DNA of 64,000 nucleotides from CBDFHV01 sp965247705. GTDB taxonomy: Bacteria; Pseudomonadota; Alphaproteobacteria; Rhodospirillales; CAMCUA01. The stretch lies in assembly GCA_965247705.1 (NCBI GenBank), contig CBDFHV010000059.1, positions 8,530-72,529 of the forward strand, in the 5' to 3' direction. Each line of letters begins with the position of its first letter. The first letter of the stretch is position 1. The position numbers were made by a program, and so were the translations under genes. The notes beneath the pieces are model-generated. The model saw only the letters and a list, made by a program, of their open reading frames with translations, was not told where the DNA came from and did no database searches. Below, piece after piece: positions 23,431-32,362 of the stretch.

Positions 23431-25485
23431 CTATTCGGCCGCCGCCGCTTCAGCCGGGAAAATCTCCGCTATCGCTTGCCGCAACTTCGCACGCAGGGCG
23501 TCCGGGTCCGTCATGACCTCGTTCAGGGGGATCGAACCGGCCACGGGGAGGGGGCCCATGGTGCGTTCGAAGACGGCGCGTCGGGTCTGTTGGCGCACCG
23601 GCTTGGGGACGGCGGCCAGGCGGCGGTTCAGGTCCAGCATGGTAGCGTCGTCGAAAACGCTTTCCCAGGCCTCCCGTTCCGGGCCGAAGTCGAAGAAGGC
23701 CCGGCGGTTGTCCCGGGGGCGTCCGGACCTCAGCCTATTCGTTGCCGCCGCATCCACCCGCCCGGTCTGATCCACCGCCACGCCGTAGTCCCGCGCCGCG
23801 CCGGTGGTGGTGACGAAGCCGGTGCGCACGTCCTCGGCGACGCTGGCGGGATCCCGTTCGAGGGGATCCCCGTAGCCGCTGCCGCCGGGCATCATGATGG
23901 TCAGCGTGTCGCCACGGTTGACGGGCAGCTCGTCGATCTTGGGCAAGTCCCGTTCGCTGGCCTGACCGCGGTTGAAGATGGCGCGGAAGCGGGCCGCCGG
24001 CCGGCCGCCGTTGAAGCCCCAGGGCTGGAACCGCAGACGCTCCATGCCGCGGGCGAGGATGGTGCCGCCGTCGCGCAGTACCTCCACCGTCATCACCTGT
24101 CCGACGCCGCCCCGCCACCGGCCCGGGCCGCCCGAATCGGCGCGGATGTCGTATTCGCGCACGATCGCCCCGGCGTCGCATTCGATGGTTTCGATGGGGT
24201 GGTTCTTCATGTTGTTGAGGGTGGCGTCGCGCACCTCCACCCCGTCCTGGCCACGGATCGCACCCATGCCCCCCTTCATGGGCTCGATCACCTGGACCGT
24301 ACGCCGGTCCGAGCCCGGCACGTGCTCGGCCAGCACGAAGGGACAGCTCGACCCACACGACGGCCCCGCCATGCGGTCGGGCACCGCCTTGAGGATGGCG
24401 CCGGTCATGGCGTCGTTGAGCCGCCGCGCCGTTGCGTGGCGGATACCCACGGCGTCGGGGAATTCGGCATGCATCACGGTGCCGGGGGGATTGGTGGCGG
24501 TGATGTATCGGTAGAGTCCCGCGTTCATGACCAAGCTCGGATCGTGGGTGGTCATGAAGGTGGTGATCCGCATGCTGAGCCAATAGTTGCGATTGCCCAT
24601 GGTGGGCACGTTGTAGGCGGCCATGACCTGGGGATCGGTGCCGGAGACGTCGATGTCGACGGTGCCGTCCTTTACGGTCAGGCGGACCCGCACCCGAAGC
24701 GGGATGGTGGTCACAAGGTCGTCGTCCAGGTAGTCCCAGAATTCGTAGGTGCCGTCGGGAATCAAGCGCAATACGGTGCGCGCCTTTTCCGCCGTGTAGT
24801 CTTGCAGGGCTTTTGGCGCGGCGAGGAGGGTCTCCACCCCATACTGCGCAATGATGTCCGCCACCCGCGCGGCGCCGATGCGCATGCCGCCGACCATGGC
24901 CCGGATATCGCCCATGTTCATGTCGGGCATGCGGCAGTTGGTCTCGATGACGTTGACCAGATCCTGGTCGTAGACCCCCTGGTGGCACAGTTTCAGGGGT
25001 GGAATGCGCAGCCCTTCCTGAAAGATGTCGTGGGACGACGGCGAGATGGAGCTGGGCACCCGACCGCCCACGTCCGTGCAATGGATAAAGCACCAGCCGT
25101 AGGCGACGATCCGGCCATCATGAAAGTAGGGCATGATGACATGGATGTCCGGCAGGTGGGTCACTAGGCCATCGGTGGTGTAGGGGTCGTTGGTAAGGAC
25201 CACGTCGCCCTCTTCCAGCGGCCCGGCGGCCCGGATGGCTTCCGCGCAATCCAGGTCGATGAGGAACTGGCAGGTGGCCGACGGCGGATAGCCGAACACG
25301 CTGCCGTCGGGAGCGATCAGCGCGGTGCCGAAGTCGGCGCCCTCCTTGACATAGGTGGACCGGGACGCCCGCTGCAGGGCGAAATACATCTCGTCGGCGA
25401 TGGCCGCGACTTTGTTGTTGAAGATCTCCAGCAGGATCGGGTCGAAGGCCGTTCCGCTGTTGCCTGTGCCGTTTTCAATCGACAT
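23431..25485 (-). CDS. Hydantoinase B/oxoprolinase (HyuB) family protein, copy 1
   Basis: 684 aa. HyuB-type large subunit as in N-methylhydantoinase, 5-oxoprolinase and acetone/acetophenone carboxylases, which act on cyclic amides or activate ketones with ATP. Family stretches: DPILLEIFNNKVAAIADEMY, EEGDVVLTNDPYTTDGLVTH, GWCFIHCTDVGGRVPSSISP, FQEGLRIPPLKL, PGGSGYGDPLERDP and DYGVAVDQTGRVDAAATNRL. A conserved C-terminal extension of ~80 residues begins FFDFGPEREAWESVFDDATM and is shared with the three other stand-alone HyuBs here. No HyuA (ATPase-like) gene is adjacent, unlike classical operons. The 3' neighbour is ilvE (convergent) and a divergent orphan hicB lies upstream. Substrate unknown. 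Confidence 0.9.
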   Translation of the reverse strand: MSIENGTGNSGTAFDPILLEIFNNKVAAIADEMYFALQRASRSTYVKEGADFGTALIAPDGSVFGYPPSATCQFLIDLDCAEAIRAAGPLEEGDVVLTNDPYTTDGLVTHLPDIHVIMPYFHDGRIVAYGWCFIHCTDVGGRVPSSISPSSHDIFQEGLRIPPLKLCHQGVYDQDLVNVIETNCRMPDMNMGDIRAMVGGMRIGAARVADIIAQYGVETLLAAPKALQDYTAEKARTVLRLIPDGTYEFWDYLDDDLVTTIPLRVRVRLTVKDGTVDIDVSGTDPQVMAAYNVPTMGNRNYWLSMRITTFMTTHDPSLVMNAGLYRYITATNPPGTVMHAEFPDAVGIRHATARRLNDAMTGAILKAVPDRMAGPSCGSSCPFVLAEHVPGSDRRTVQVIEPMKGGMGAIRGQDGVEVRDATLNNMKNHPIETIECDAGAIVREYDIRADSGGPGRWRGGVGQVMTVEVLRDGGTILARGMERLRFQPWGFNGGRPAARFRAIFNRGQASERDLPKIDELPVNRGDTLTIMMPGGSGYGDPLERDPASVAEDVRTGFVTTTGAARDYGVAVDQTGRVDAAATNRLRSGRPRDNRRAFFDFGPEREAWESVFDDATMLDLNRRLAAVPKPVRQQTRRAVFERTMGPLPVAGSIPLNEVMTDPDALRAKLRQAIAEIFPAEAAAAE

Positions 25486-25535
25486 GTTCGACCCTATTGT
25501 GCGGCTTCGACCGTTGAGCAGGGGGAAGGTAACTG

Positions 25536-25967
25536 ATGCGCGCGACTTATGCCTATCCTGCGGATATTGAAACCGATGAAGACGGGGCGGTCATCGTCAC
25601 CTTCCCCGATTTCGGCTGGGGGGTGACCGATGGCGACACCCTCGCCGAGGCCTTGGTCCAAGCCGAGGACTGCCTCGGCACCTTGATCGCCACCACAATG
25701 TGGGAACGGAGGGAACTGCCCATCCCATCGGCCGCCCAAGGCCGGCCGGTGGTGCCTGCCCCGCCCCTGATCGCGGCCAAGGCGGCGCTGTATCAGGCGA
25801 TGCGGGACGAAGGCTTGACCAACGTCGCCCGGGCCGAACGCATGCACACCTCTGAAACCGAGGTCTGCCGCTGGCTCAACCCCCGCCTTGCCACCAAGAT
25901 CGCCGCCCTCGACGAGGCCCTGCGCGCCCTTGGACGGCGCCTGGAAGTGTCTGTCAGGGCAGCATGA
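25536..25967 (+). CDS. hicB: Orphan HicB-family protein with C-terminal HTH
   Basis: 143 aa. The HicB N-terminal domain, a partial RNase H fold, is seen in YAYPADIETDEDGAVIVTFP, DFGWGVTDGDTLAEALVQAE and DCLGTLIATTMWERRELPIP. A C-terminal helix-turn-helix follows (IAAKAALYQAMRDEGLTNVA, RAERMHTSETEVCRWLNPRL). HicB antitoxins neutralise the mRNA-cleaving toxin HicA, and the HTH form represses its own operon. No hicA-sized gene is beside it: the flanking gaps are only 50 and 40 bases. It lies between two minus-strand hyuB genes, so it may be a stranded antitoxin or a regulator of them. GGGGGAAGG precedes the ATG. Confidence 0.88.
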   Translation: MRATYAYPADIETDEDGAVIVTFPDFGWGVTDGDTLAEALVQAEDCLGTLIATTMWERRELPIPSAAQGRPVVPAPPLIAAKAALYQAMRDEGLTNVARAERMHTSETEVCRWLNPRLATKIAALDEALRALGRRLEVSVRAA

Positions 25968-26007
25968 ATCAGGAATCCCGGGATCAGGCATCGGAATCGG
26001 TTGTCCC

Positions 26008-28044
26008 CTACTGGGCCGCTTCGGCCGTGACGGCGGGACCGGGCAGGGTAGCCATGACTTGCTTGAGGCGCGCCCGCGCCGCGTCCGCCTCGCCGATGGC
26101 CTCGGCCAGGGGGATGCCGGGGCGGTCCCACAGGTCCGGCACCGCCTCGCGGAAGACCCGCCGGCGGGTGGCGATACGGGTCGACCTGGGGAGAGCGAAC
26201 AGGCGGCGGTTGAGGTCCAGCATGGTGGCGTCGTCGAAAACCGCTTCCCAGGCCTCCCGGTCGGGCCCGAAATCGAAGTCGGTACCCAGGTTCTCCCGCA
26301 CCCGGCCCCGGCGCAGAGCCTCGGTCGCTTCCCGATCCAGGGAACCGTCCTCCCGAAGCGCGACGCCGTAATCCTCGCGGGCCGACCGAATGGACACGAA
26401 TCCCCAGGCCGCGTTGTCGCGCACCCGGTCCGGGTCGCGCAGGAAGGGATCCCCATAGCCCGGCGCGCCCGGCATCAGAAGGGTGAGCGTATCGCCCGCA
26501 TCCACCCGTAGCTGGTCGATCTTGCCCAGCACCTGCTCGTCCGGGCGGCCCCGGTTCTTGATCGCGCGCAAGGGGCGGGAGCGTTTGCCCCCCGACACGC
26601 CCCAGGCGGGAAAGCGCTGCCGCTCCATGCCTCGGGCGAGGACAATGCCGCCGTCCTTCAGCACCTCGAAAGTGAGGGTCTGGCCGCAGCCGCCTCGCCA
26701 CCGACCGGGCCCGCCGGAATCCGTGTGCACGTCGTAAGCGCGGACCGTGATGCCGGCGTCCATCTCGATGGATTCGATGGGGTGGTTGTTCATGTTGTTG
26801 ACGCTGACGTCGCGGGCGTCCACCCCGTCGACCCCCGGCGCGCCGCCCATGCCGCCCCGCATGGGCTCGATGACGACCACTTTGCGGCGGCCGCTGTCGG
26901 CGTCGAATTCGGAGATCACGGCCGAGACGCTGGCGCCGCAGGTGGGCGCGGCCATGATGTCGGGCACCGCCTTGGAAAGGGCGCCGCTGACCGCGTCGTT
27001 CAAGCGCCGGGCGCTGGCCGAGCGGATGCCCACCGGGTCGGGAAACTCGGCGTGGAGGATGGTGCCCGGCGGGCTGGTCACCGACATGGGGCGATAGAGG
27101 CCGGCATTCAGCGGCGTCGAGCTGTCTCGGGTGCAGATGAAGGTGGTCAGGCGCATGGTCACCCAGTAGTGGACCATGCCCATGGTGGGCACGTTGTAGG
27201 CGGACTCCACCGCCGGGTCCGTGCCCGTGAAGTCCAGATGCACGGTGTCGCCGGCGATGGTCATGACGACCCGCAGGCGCACCGGAATGGGACTGAAGAA
27301 ATCGTCGTCCATGTAGTCCCAGAATTGGTAGCTGCCATCGGGGATGGTGCGGATCACCGCCCGTGCCTTGGTCTCCGCGTAGGCTTGAAGCTGCTCCTGG
27401 CAGGCCATGAAGGCGTCCACGCCTTGGCTCTCGATCAGGTCCCGCACCCGCGCCGCGGCGGTTTCCAGGGCACCCAGCAGCGCCCGAACGTCGCCCATGT
27501 TGGCATCGGGCGTGCGCACGTTGGCCCGGAACAGGGTGACGAAATCCTGACTTATCCGTCCCTCGCGGACGATTTTCAGGGGCGGAAAACGGATGCCCTC
27601 CTGGAACAGTTCGGTCAGCGAAGGCGCGATGGAACTGGGCACCGAACCGCCCATGTCCGTGAAGTGAATGAAGGCCCAGGCGTAACAGACGATGCGGCCT
27701 TGGTGGTAGATGGGCCGTAGCATGTGCAGGTCCGGCAGGTGGGTGGACAGGCCCTTGGACAGGAACGGATCGTTGGAAAAGATGACGTCGCCTTCTTCCA
27801 CGTCCGGCACGGCCTCGATCAAGGCGCCGCAAGGCCGGTCGATGGAGAACATGTTGGCGCCTCGGGGATAGGCGAACATCTTGCCGCCCAAGTCGGCCAG
27901 TCCGACCCCGAAGTCGGCCGCCTCCTTCACGTACATGGACCGCGACGCCCGCTGCAGATGGGCCGACATCTGCTCGGCGATGGAGGCCACCTGCTGGTTC
28001 ATGACCTCCAAGAGCACCGGGTCGAGGGCCATGGTCCCGGTCAC
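26008..28044 (-). CDS. Hydantoinase B/oxoprolinase (HyuB) family protein, copy 2
   Basis: 678 aa, same family as its neighbours: LDPVLLEVMNQQVASIAEQM, EEGDVIFSNDPFLSKGLSTH, AFIHFTDMGGSVPSSIAPSL, FQEGIRFPPLKI, DSGGPGRWRGGCGQTLTFEV and PGAPGYGDPFLRDP, ending with the shared C-terminal extension (FDFGPDREAWEAVFDDATML, then LNRRLFALPRSTR). The ATG overlaps the stop of HyuB copy 3 (ATGA), so the two are translationally coupled. No HyuA partner is adjacent. The N-terminal motif differs from copies 1 and 3 (FLSKGLSTHL rather than a TTDG or RTEG element), so the copies are probably not redundant. Confidence 0.9.
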   Translation of the reverse strand: MTGTMALDPVLLEVMNQQVASIAEQMSAHLQRASRSMYVKEAADFGVGLADLGGKMFAYPRGANMFSIDRPCGALIEAVPDVEEGDVIFSNDPFLSKGLSTHLPDLHMLRPIYHQGRIVCYAWAFIHFTDMGGSVPSSIAPSLTELFQEGIRFPPLKIVREGRISQDFVTLFRANVRTPDANMGDVRALLGALETAAARVRDLIESQGVDAFMACQEQLQAYAETKARAVIRTIPDGSYQFWDYMDDDFFSPIPVRLRVVMTIAGDTVHLDFTGTDPAVESAYNVPTMGMVHYWVTMRLTTFICTRDSSTPLNAGLYRPMSVTSPPGTILHAEFPDPVGIRSASARRLNDAVSGALSKAVPDIMAAPTCGASVSAVISEFDADSGRRKVVVIEPMRGGMGGAPGVDGVDARDVSVNNMNNHPIESIEMDAGITVRAYDVHTDSGGPGRWRGGCGQTLTFEVLKDGGIVLARGMERQRFPAWGVSGGKRSRPLRAIKNRGRPDEQVLGKIDQLRVDAGDTLTLLMPGAPGYGDPFLRDPDRVRDNAAWGFVSIRSAREDYGVALREDGSLDREATEALRRGRVRENLGTDFDFGPDREAWEAVFDDATMLDLNRRLFALPRSTRIATRRRVFREAVPDLWDRPGIPLAEAIGEADAARARLKQVMATLPGPAVTAEAAQ

Positions 28045-30068
28045 TGGGTGGCCTGACGGTCGGCGGCACTATCGAAGGCCTCCGCCATGGCCGCCTCCAG
28101 GCGCCCCCGCACGGCGTCCGGATCGGCCAGGGCCGCGGCGATGGAACCGCTGCCCGGCTTGGGCAGGTCGGGCACCGCCGTCTCGAAGATGCGCCGGCGC
28201 GTATCCTTGCGCACGGAACGGGGCAGGGCGTAGAGGCCCCGGTTGAGGCGCCGCATGATGTCGTCGTCGAAGACCGCCTCCCAGGCTTCCCGGTCGGGTC
28301 CGAAGTCGAAATGGGCGTGGCGGTTGTCCTTGACCCGGGCGGCCCGCAGGTCGCCGGTCGCGGCCTCGTCCACCCGCCCATCCCGGTCGAGGGCGACGCC
28401 GTAGTCCCGCGCCGCTCCCTCCGCGGTGACGAACCCTTCCACCAGGTCATTGCGGACGTGCGCCGGATCGCGAACGAAGGGATCGCCGAACCCGCTGCCG
28501 CCTGGGCTGAGGAAGGTGATCGAATCGCCCCTGTTCACCGGATGGGCGTCGAGCTTGCCAATGTCGCGCTCGCTGTCTTGCCCCACGTTGAGGATGGCGC
28601 GGAACATTTCGGCCGGTTTGGCGCCATGGACGCCGAAGGCGGGAAACCGCAGCCGGTCCATGCCGCGGGCGAGAATTGTGCCGCCGTCGCGCAGGAACTC
28701 TACCGTCAGCCGCTGGCCGACGCCACCGCGCCAGGTGCCGGCGCCGCCGGAATCGGGGCGCGCGTCCCACTCGCGGATGATCACCGCGGCCTCGCTTTCC
28801 ACCTGCTCGATCGGGTGGTTGCTCATGTTGGTATTGGTGACGTCGCGCACGTCCACCCCGTCGCGGCCCATCAGGGCGCCCATGCCGCCGCGCAGGGGCT
28901 CGATCACCTTGACGTCCCGTTTGGCGCCGGCGGCGTCGTACTCGGCCAGGGCGAAGGGCGCGCCGGAGCCGCACGAAGGGGCGGACATCTTGTCCGGCGC
29001 CGCCTTGAGCAGCGCGCCGACCATGGCGTCGTTGATGCGCCGCGCCGTCGCCTGGCGAATGCCCACCGGGTCGGGGAATTCGGCGTTCATGATCGTGCCG
29101 GCTGGGCTGGTGACCGAGATGTGCCGGTACATGCCGGCGTTCTGGGCGATGGTGGGGTCATGGGTGAGCAGGAAGTTGGTCAGGCGCATGGTGAACCAGT
29201 AGTTGCGCCGACCTTGTGTGGGAACGTTGTAGGCGCCGCCCACCTGCGGGTCCGAATCGGTGACGTCCAGGTCCACCTGGCCGTCGCGCACCGTCATCCG
29301 CACCCGCAGCCGGACGGGGATGGCGCTGACCGCGTCGTCGTCCATGTAGTCCCAGAATTCGTAGGCGCCGTCGGGGATCAACCGCAGCACCGCGCGGGCC
29401 TTGTCGGCCGCATAGTCCTGAAGCGCCGTCTGGGCGTCGATAATGGTATCGCCGCCATAACGCTCCACCACGTCGACGACGCGCCGCTCGCCGATACCCA
29501 GCGCCCCGATCATGGCGTGGATGTCGCCCATGTTGACCTCGGGGATGCGGCAGTTGGCGCTGAAGATGGTCACGAAGTCCTGGTTCAGACGTCCCCGCCG
29601 CACGATCTTCATGGGCGGGATGATGATCCCTTCCTGAAACAGGTCCGTGTTGGTCGGCGAGATGCTGGACGGGACCCGGCCGCCGATGTCGGTGAAGTGG
29701 CAGAAGCACCAGCCGTAGGCGACGATGCGGTCGCCATGGAAATAGGGCTTCAGCATCTGGATGTCGGGCAGGTGGGTGGCGAAGCCTTCGGTGCGATAGG
29801 GGCAGTTGGCGACGATGACATCGCCCGGTTCCAGGTCCGGCACCCCGCGCAGGGTCGCCTTGGCGTCGCTGTCGATGACGAACTGGGTGGACGCCGAGGG
29901 CGGATAGCCGAAGATATGCCCGTCCAGTCCGATCAGCCCGACGCCGAAGTCCTCGGCCTCCTTGACGAACATGGAGCGTGAGGCCCGCTTCAGCGACGTC
30001 TTCATCTCGTCCGCGATGGCGGCCACGCGGTTGTTGAGGATCTCCAGCAGGACCGGATCGAAGGACAC
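28041..30068 (-). CDS. Hydantoinase B/oxoprolinase (HyuB) family protein, copy 3
   Basis: 675 aa, first gene of the minus-strand hyuB set. The GTG at 30068 is chosen because AGGAGGTC lies five bases upstream, an unusually strong ribosome-binding site. Family stretches: FDPVLLEILNNRVAAIADEM, EPGDVIVANCPYRTEGFATH, GWCFCHFTDIGGRVPSSISP, DSGGAGTWRGGVGQRLTVEF and PGGSGFGDPFVRDP. The shared C-terminal extension starts HFDFGPDREAWEAVFDDDIM. In this copy the NDP of the family is NCP, a possible change in the active-site loop. A 176-base gap separates it from the divergent aspartoacylase-like gene and must hold both promoters. Confidence 0.9.
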   Translation of the reverse strand: MSFDPVLLEILNNRVAAIADEMKTSLKRASRSMFVKEAEDFGVGLIGLDGHIFGYPPSASTQFVIDSDAKATLRGVPDLEPGDVIVANCPYRTEGFATHLPDIQMLKPYFHGDRIVAYGWCFCHFTDIGGRVPSSISPTNTDLFQEGIIIPPMKIVRRGRLNQDFVTIFSANCRIPEVNMGDIHAMIGALGIGERRVVDVVERYGGDTIIDAQTALQDYAADKARAVLRLIPDGAYEFWDYMDDDAVSAIPVRLRVRMTVRDGQVDLDVTDSDPQVGGAYNVPTQGRRNYWFTMRLTNFLLTHDPTIAQNAGMYRHISVTSPAGTIMNAEFPDPVGIRQATARRINDAMVGALLKAAPDKMSAPSCGSGAPFALAEYDAAGAKRDVKVIEPLRGGMGALMGRDGVDVRDVTNTNMSNHPIEQVESEAAVIIREWDARPDSGGAGTWRGGVGQRLTVEFLRDGGTILARGMDRLRFPAFGVHGAKPAEMFRAILNVGQDSERDIGKLDAHPVNRGDSITFLSPGGSGFGDPFVRDPAHVRNDLVEGFVTAEGAARDYGVALDRDGRVDEAATGDLRAARVKDNRHAHFDFGPDREAWEAVFDDDIMRRLNRGLYALPRSVRKDTRRRIFETAVPDLPKPGSGSIAAALADPDAVRGRLEAAMAEAFDSAADRQATQ

Positions 30069-30244
30069 GAAAAGACCTCCTGGCCGCACGGCCCGAAGGC
30101 CCGCGGAACGCCGAAAAATCTGTCCGCGACCCTATCGCCGGCTCCTGGAACAAGTCAAACCGCCACACCAACGAAACCCTGGGTACGGCCGCAACATCCC
30201 TGCTACAACGGATGTCACAGTGTCCTGACAGCGGAGACGAGGCC

Positions 30245-31204
30245 GTGATCCCCAATCCCTATCCCATTGAAGTGCAAACCCCCGACATCACCCCCTACCG
30301 GCAAGGGAATGTGGGCGTTGACTACGTCTCCGTCTTCGACAGCGGCCATGACGGCCCGACGGTGATGATCGCCGCTGTCACCCATGGTAACGAGATCTGC
30401 GGCGCCGTGGCCCTGGACCTGCTGTTCAAGGAGAACGTGCGCCCGACTCGCGGCCGGTTGATCCTCACTTTCAACAACCACGCCGCCTATCACGCCTTCG
30501 ATCCGGAAGACCCCAACGCGTCGCGCTACGTGGACCAGGACCTGAACCGGGTGTGGTCGGCCGACAAGCTCGACGGCGCGGGAGACACGGTGGAGCTGCG
30601 GCGGGCGCGGGAGCTTCGGCCCTTCGTCGAACAGGCCGACTACCTGCTCGACATCCACTCCATGTTTTATCCGATCGCGCCGTTGATGTTGTGCGGACCG
30701 TTGGCCAAGGGTCGGGACTTCGCCCGATCCCTGAGGATTCCGCGCTACGTGGCGTCCGACGGCGGCCACGCCGAGGGCGTGCGGATGCGGGACTATGGCG
30801 GCTTCAGCGCGCCCGACAGCGCCAAGAACGCGCTGCTGATCGAATGCGGGCAGCACTGGTCCCGCCACTGCTCGGACGTCGCCGTCGAGACCTCGGTTCG
30901 GTATCTCGAGTCCCTGGACGTGGTCGATGGGGATTGGGCGGCTTCCCACATACCGACCGACCCGCCGCCACCCCAGGATGTGATCGAGGTGACCCATCCC
31001 ATCACCATCGAGTCCGACCGCTTTGCCTTCGCCGAGGACTATCAGGGGTACGAAGTGATCGCCAAGGCGGGCACGGTGATCGCCCAAGACGGCGACGATC
31101 CGGTGACCACGCCCTACGACGACTGCGTCCTGGTCATGCCGTCCATGCGCCTGGAAGCGGGTCGAACGGCGGTGCGCCTGGGGCGCTATGTCGGGGAAGG
31201 CTGA
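30245..31204 (+). CDS. Succinylglutamate desuccinylase/aspartoacylase family hydrolase
   Basis: 319 aa. Zinc carboxypeptidase-like amidohydrolase. Metal ligands are visible in VTHGNEICGAVALD (H and E) and YLLDIHSMFYP (H), with the RNxN-like region LTFNNHAAYHAF and the later general-base segment LLIECGQHWSR. Family members remove acyl groups from amino acids (N-acetylaspartate, N-succinylglutamate) or related amides. A GTG start preceded by GGAGACGAGG is preferred over a Met 11 residues earlier. It is divergent from hyuB copy 3, converges on a LysR gene, and probably belongs to the same amide-degradation island. Confidence 0.85.
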   Translation: MIPNPYPIEVQTPDITPYRQGNVGVDYVSVFDSGHDGPTVMIAAVTHGNEICGAVALDLLFKENVRPTRGRLILTFNNHAAYHAFDPEDPNASRYVDQDLNRVWSADKLDGAGDTVELRRARELRPFVEQADYLLDIHSMFYPIAPLMLCGPLAKGRDFARSLRIPRYVASDGGHAEGVRMRDYGGFSAPDSAKNALLIECGQHWSRHCSDVAVETSVRYLESLDVVDGDWAASHIPTDPPPPQDVIEVTHPITIESDRFAFAEDYQGYEVIAKAGTVIAQDGDDPVTTPYDDCVLVMPSMRLEAGRTAVRLGRYVGEG

Positions 31205-31219
31205 CCGACGGATCTGGTG

Positions 31220-32173
31220 CTACGGCGCCGGTCGGGACTCGAGGTTCAACAACGATCGCGCGCCGGGCCAGATGCCCGCCGCGTGGCTTTCCCGCACCTG
31301 TTCCAGGATCAGTTCCGAGGCGCTTTGTGTGAGCAGGGGGCGCCGTCGGGTAATCGGCATGGCGAGGCCAATGCGCCGATGGATGGACGGGTCGATTATC
31401 GGTAGGGCTTGCAGGTCGTCGGCCGCCTGTCCGCCGAGGACCACCGACGCCGGCAGAATGGCGAAACCCACATCGGCGCGAATGAGGCTGCGTTGCACGT
31501 GCACGGAATTGGCCTCGGCGACGACTTTCAGATCGACGCCCGCGCCGTGCACCACATGGTCGATCCAACCGCGCAGGCCGAAGTCGGAGCTGGGCAATAT
31601 CAGCGGGTAGTCTGAAAGTCGGCGAAGGGGCACGGCGCCAGCCGCGCGGGCCTCAAGGGAATGGGGCCCGACGAGGAAAAGCGGCTCCTCGATCAGGGGC
31701 TGAAATTCCAGGTTCGTCGGTACCAGCGGCTCCGACACGATCGCCACGTCGATCTCCTGCTTCTCCAACCATTCGAGCAGGTGGGTGGCCAGGCCGGTGA
31801 CCACCCGCAGCCGGACCCGGGGGTAGCGCTGGCGCATGGCGCCCGCGAACCGGCCGGTCATCAGATCGCTGACGCTGGGCAGCAGCCCGACCGCGATCTG
31901 GCCCGTTACTTGCCCGGACAGGGCCATCAGATCCGATTTGGCCTGGTCCAGCTCGCGAAAGGCGCCGCGGGCGCGCTCGACCAGGATTTCGCCGCCCTCC
32001 GTCAGGGCCATCCCACGGGCGTGGCGGGTGAACAATGGGGTGCCCACCTCCGTCTCCAGGAGGCGGATCTGGCGGCTGAGCGCCGGCTGGGCGATACGCA
32101 ACCTCTTGGCGGCCCGGCTGAGGCTTCCGGTCTCCGCCACCAGGAGGAAGGTGCGCAGTTGCCGAAGATCCAT
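31220..32173 (-). CDS. LysR family transcriptional regulator
   Basis: 317 aa. The N-terminal winged helix is LRQLRTFLLVAETGSLSRAA followed by KRLRIAQPALSRQIRLLETE and GTPLFTRHARGMALTEGGE. The periplasmic-binding-protein-like effector domain covers about residues 90-300. The ATG at 32173 fits this family's standard start. It is divergent from the tctC-type gene across 189 bases that include an extended palindrome, so it most likely controls the tct cluster and itself. The C-terminal end lies 16 bases from the aspartoacylase-like stop on the other strand. Confidence 0.92.
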   Translation of the reverse strand: MDLRQLRTFLLVAETGSLSRAAKRLRIAQPALSRQIRLLETEVGTPLFTRHARGMALTEGGEILVERARGAFRELDQAKSDLMALSGQVTGQIAVGLLPSVSDLMTGRFAGAMRQRYPRVRLRVVTGLATHLLEWLEKQEIDVAIVSEPLVPTNLEFQPLIEEPLFLVGPHSLEARAAGAVPLRRLSDYPLILPSSDFGLRGWIDHVVHGAGVDLKVVAEANSVHVQRSLIRADVGFAILPASVVLGGQAADDLQALPIIDPSIHRRIGLAMPITRRRPLLTQSASELILEQVRESHAAGIWPGARSLLNLESRPAP

Positions 32174-32198
32174 GGTCGCTCCGTTCGGAGACCTATAA

Positions 32199-32234
32199 CA
32201 ATTCTTGATAGATGGTAGAACCATTATCGAATTG
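32199..32234. promoter_or_regulatory. Extended palindrome, LysR operator candidate
   Basis: CAATTC (32199-32204) and GAATTG (32229-32234) frame a longer imperfect dyad with GATAGATGGT on the left and ACCATTATC on the right. It lies 26 bases from the LysR start and about 130 bases upstream of tctC, in AT-rich DNA. Its size and location match LysR binding regions that serve divergent promoters. Confidence 0.55.
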
Positions 32235-32362
32235 CGGCAATCGAGCGGTTCCGTTTTAGTTGCCGGACGACCCGCCGGTGGGGTCGCCATAATGACACTG
32301 CCCGCGCCTTGCCCGATGACACACGGCGGCCGGTGGTGGAACACGAACCTGAGGAGTGAACG

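Noticed and set aside
23476..25167. Long plus-strand open frame (563 aa) opposite hyuB copy 1, and similar ones at 28311-29981 and 40238-42556
   Set aside because: They are antisense shadows of GC-rich real genes: composition is Gly/His/Arg-rich, no family pattern appears, and the real hyuB frame is clear.
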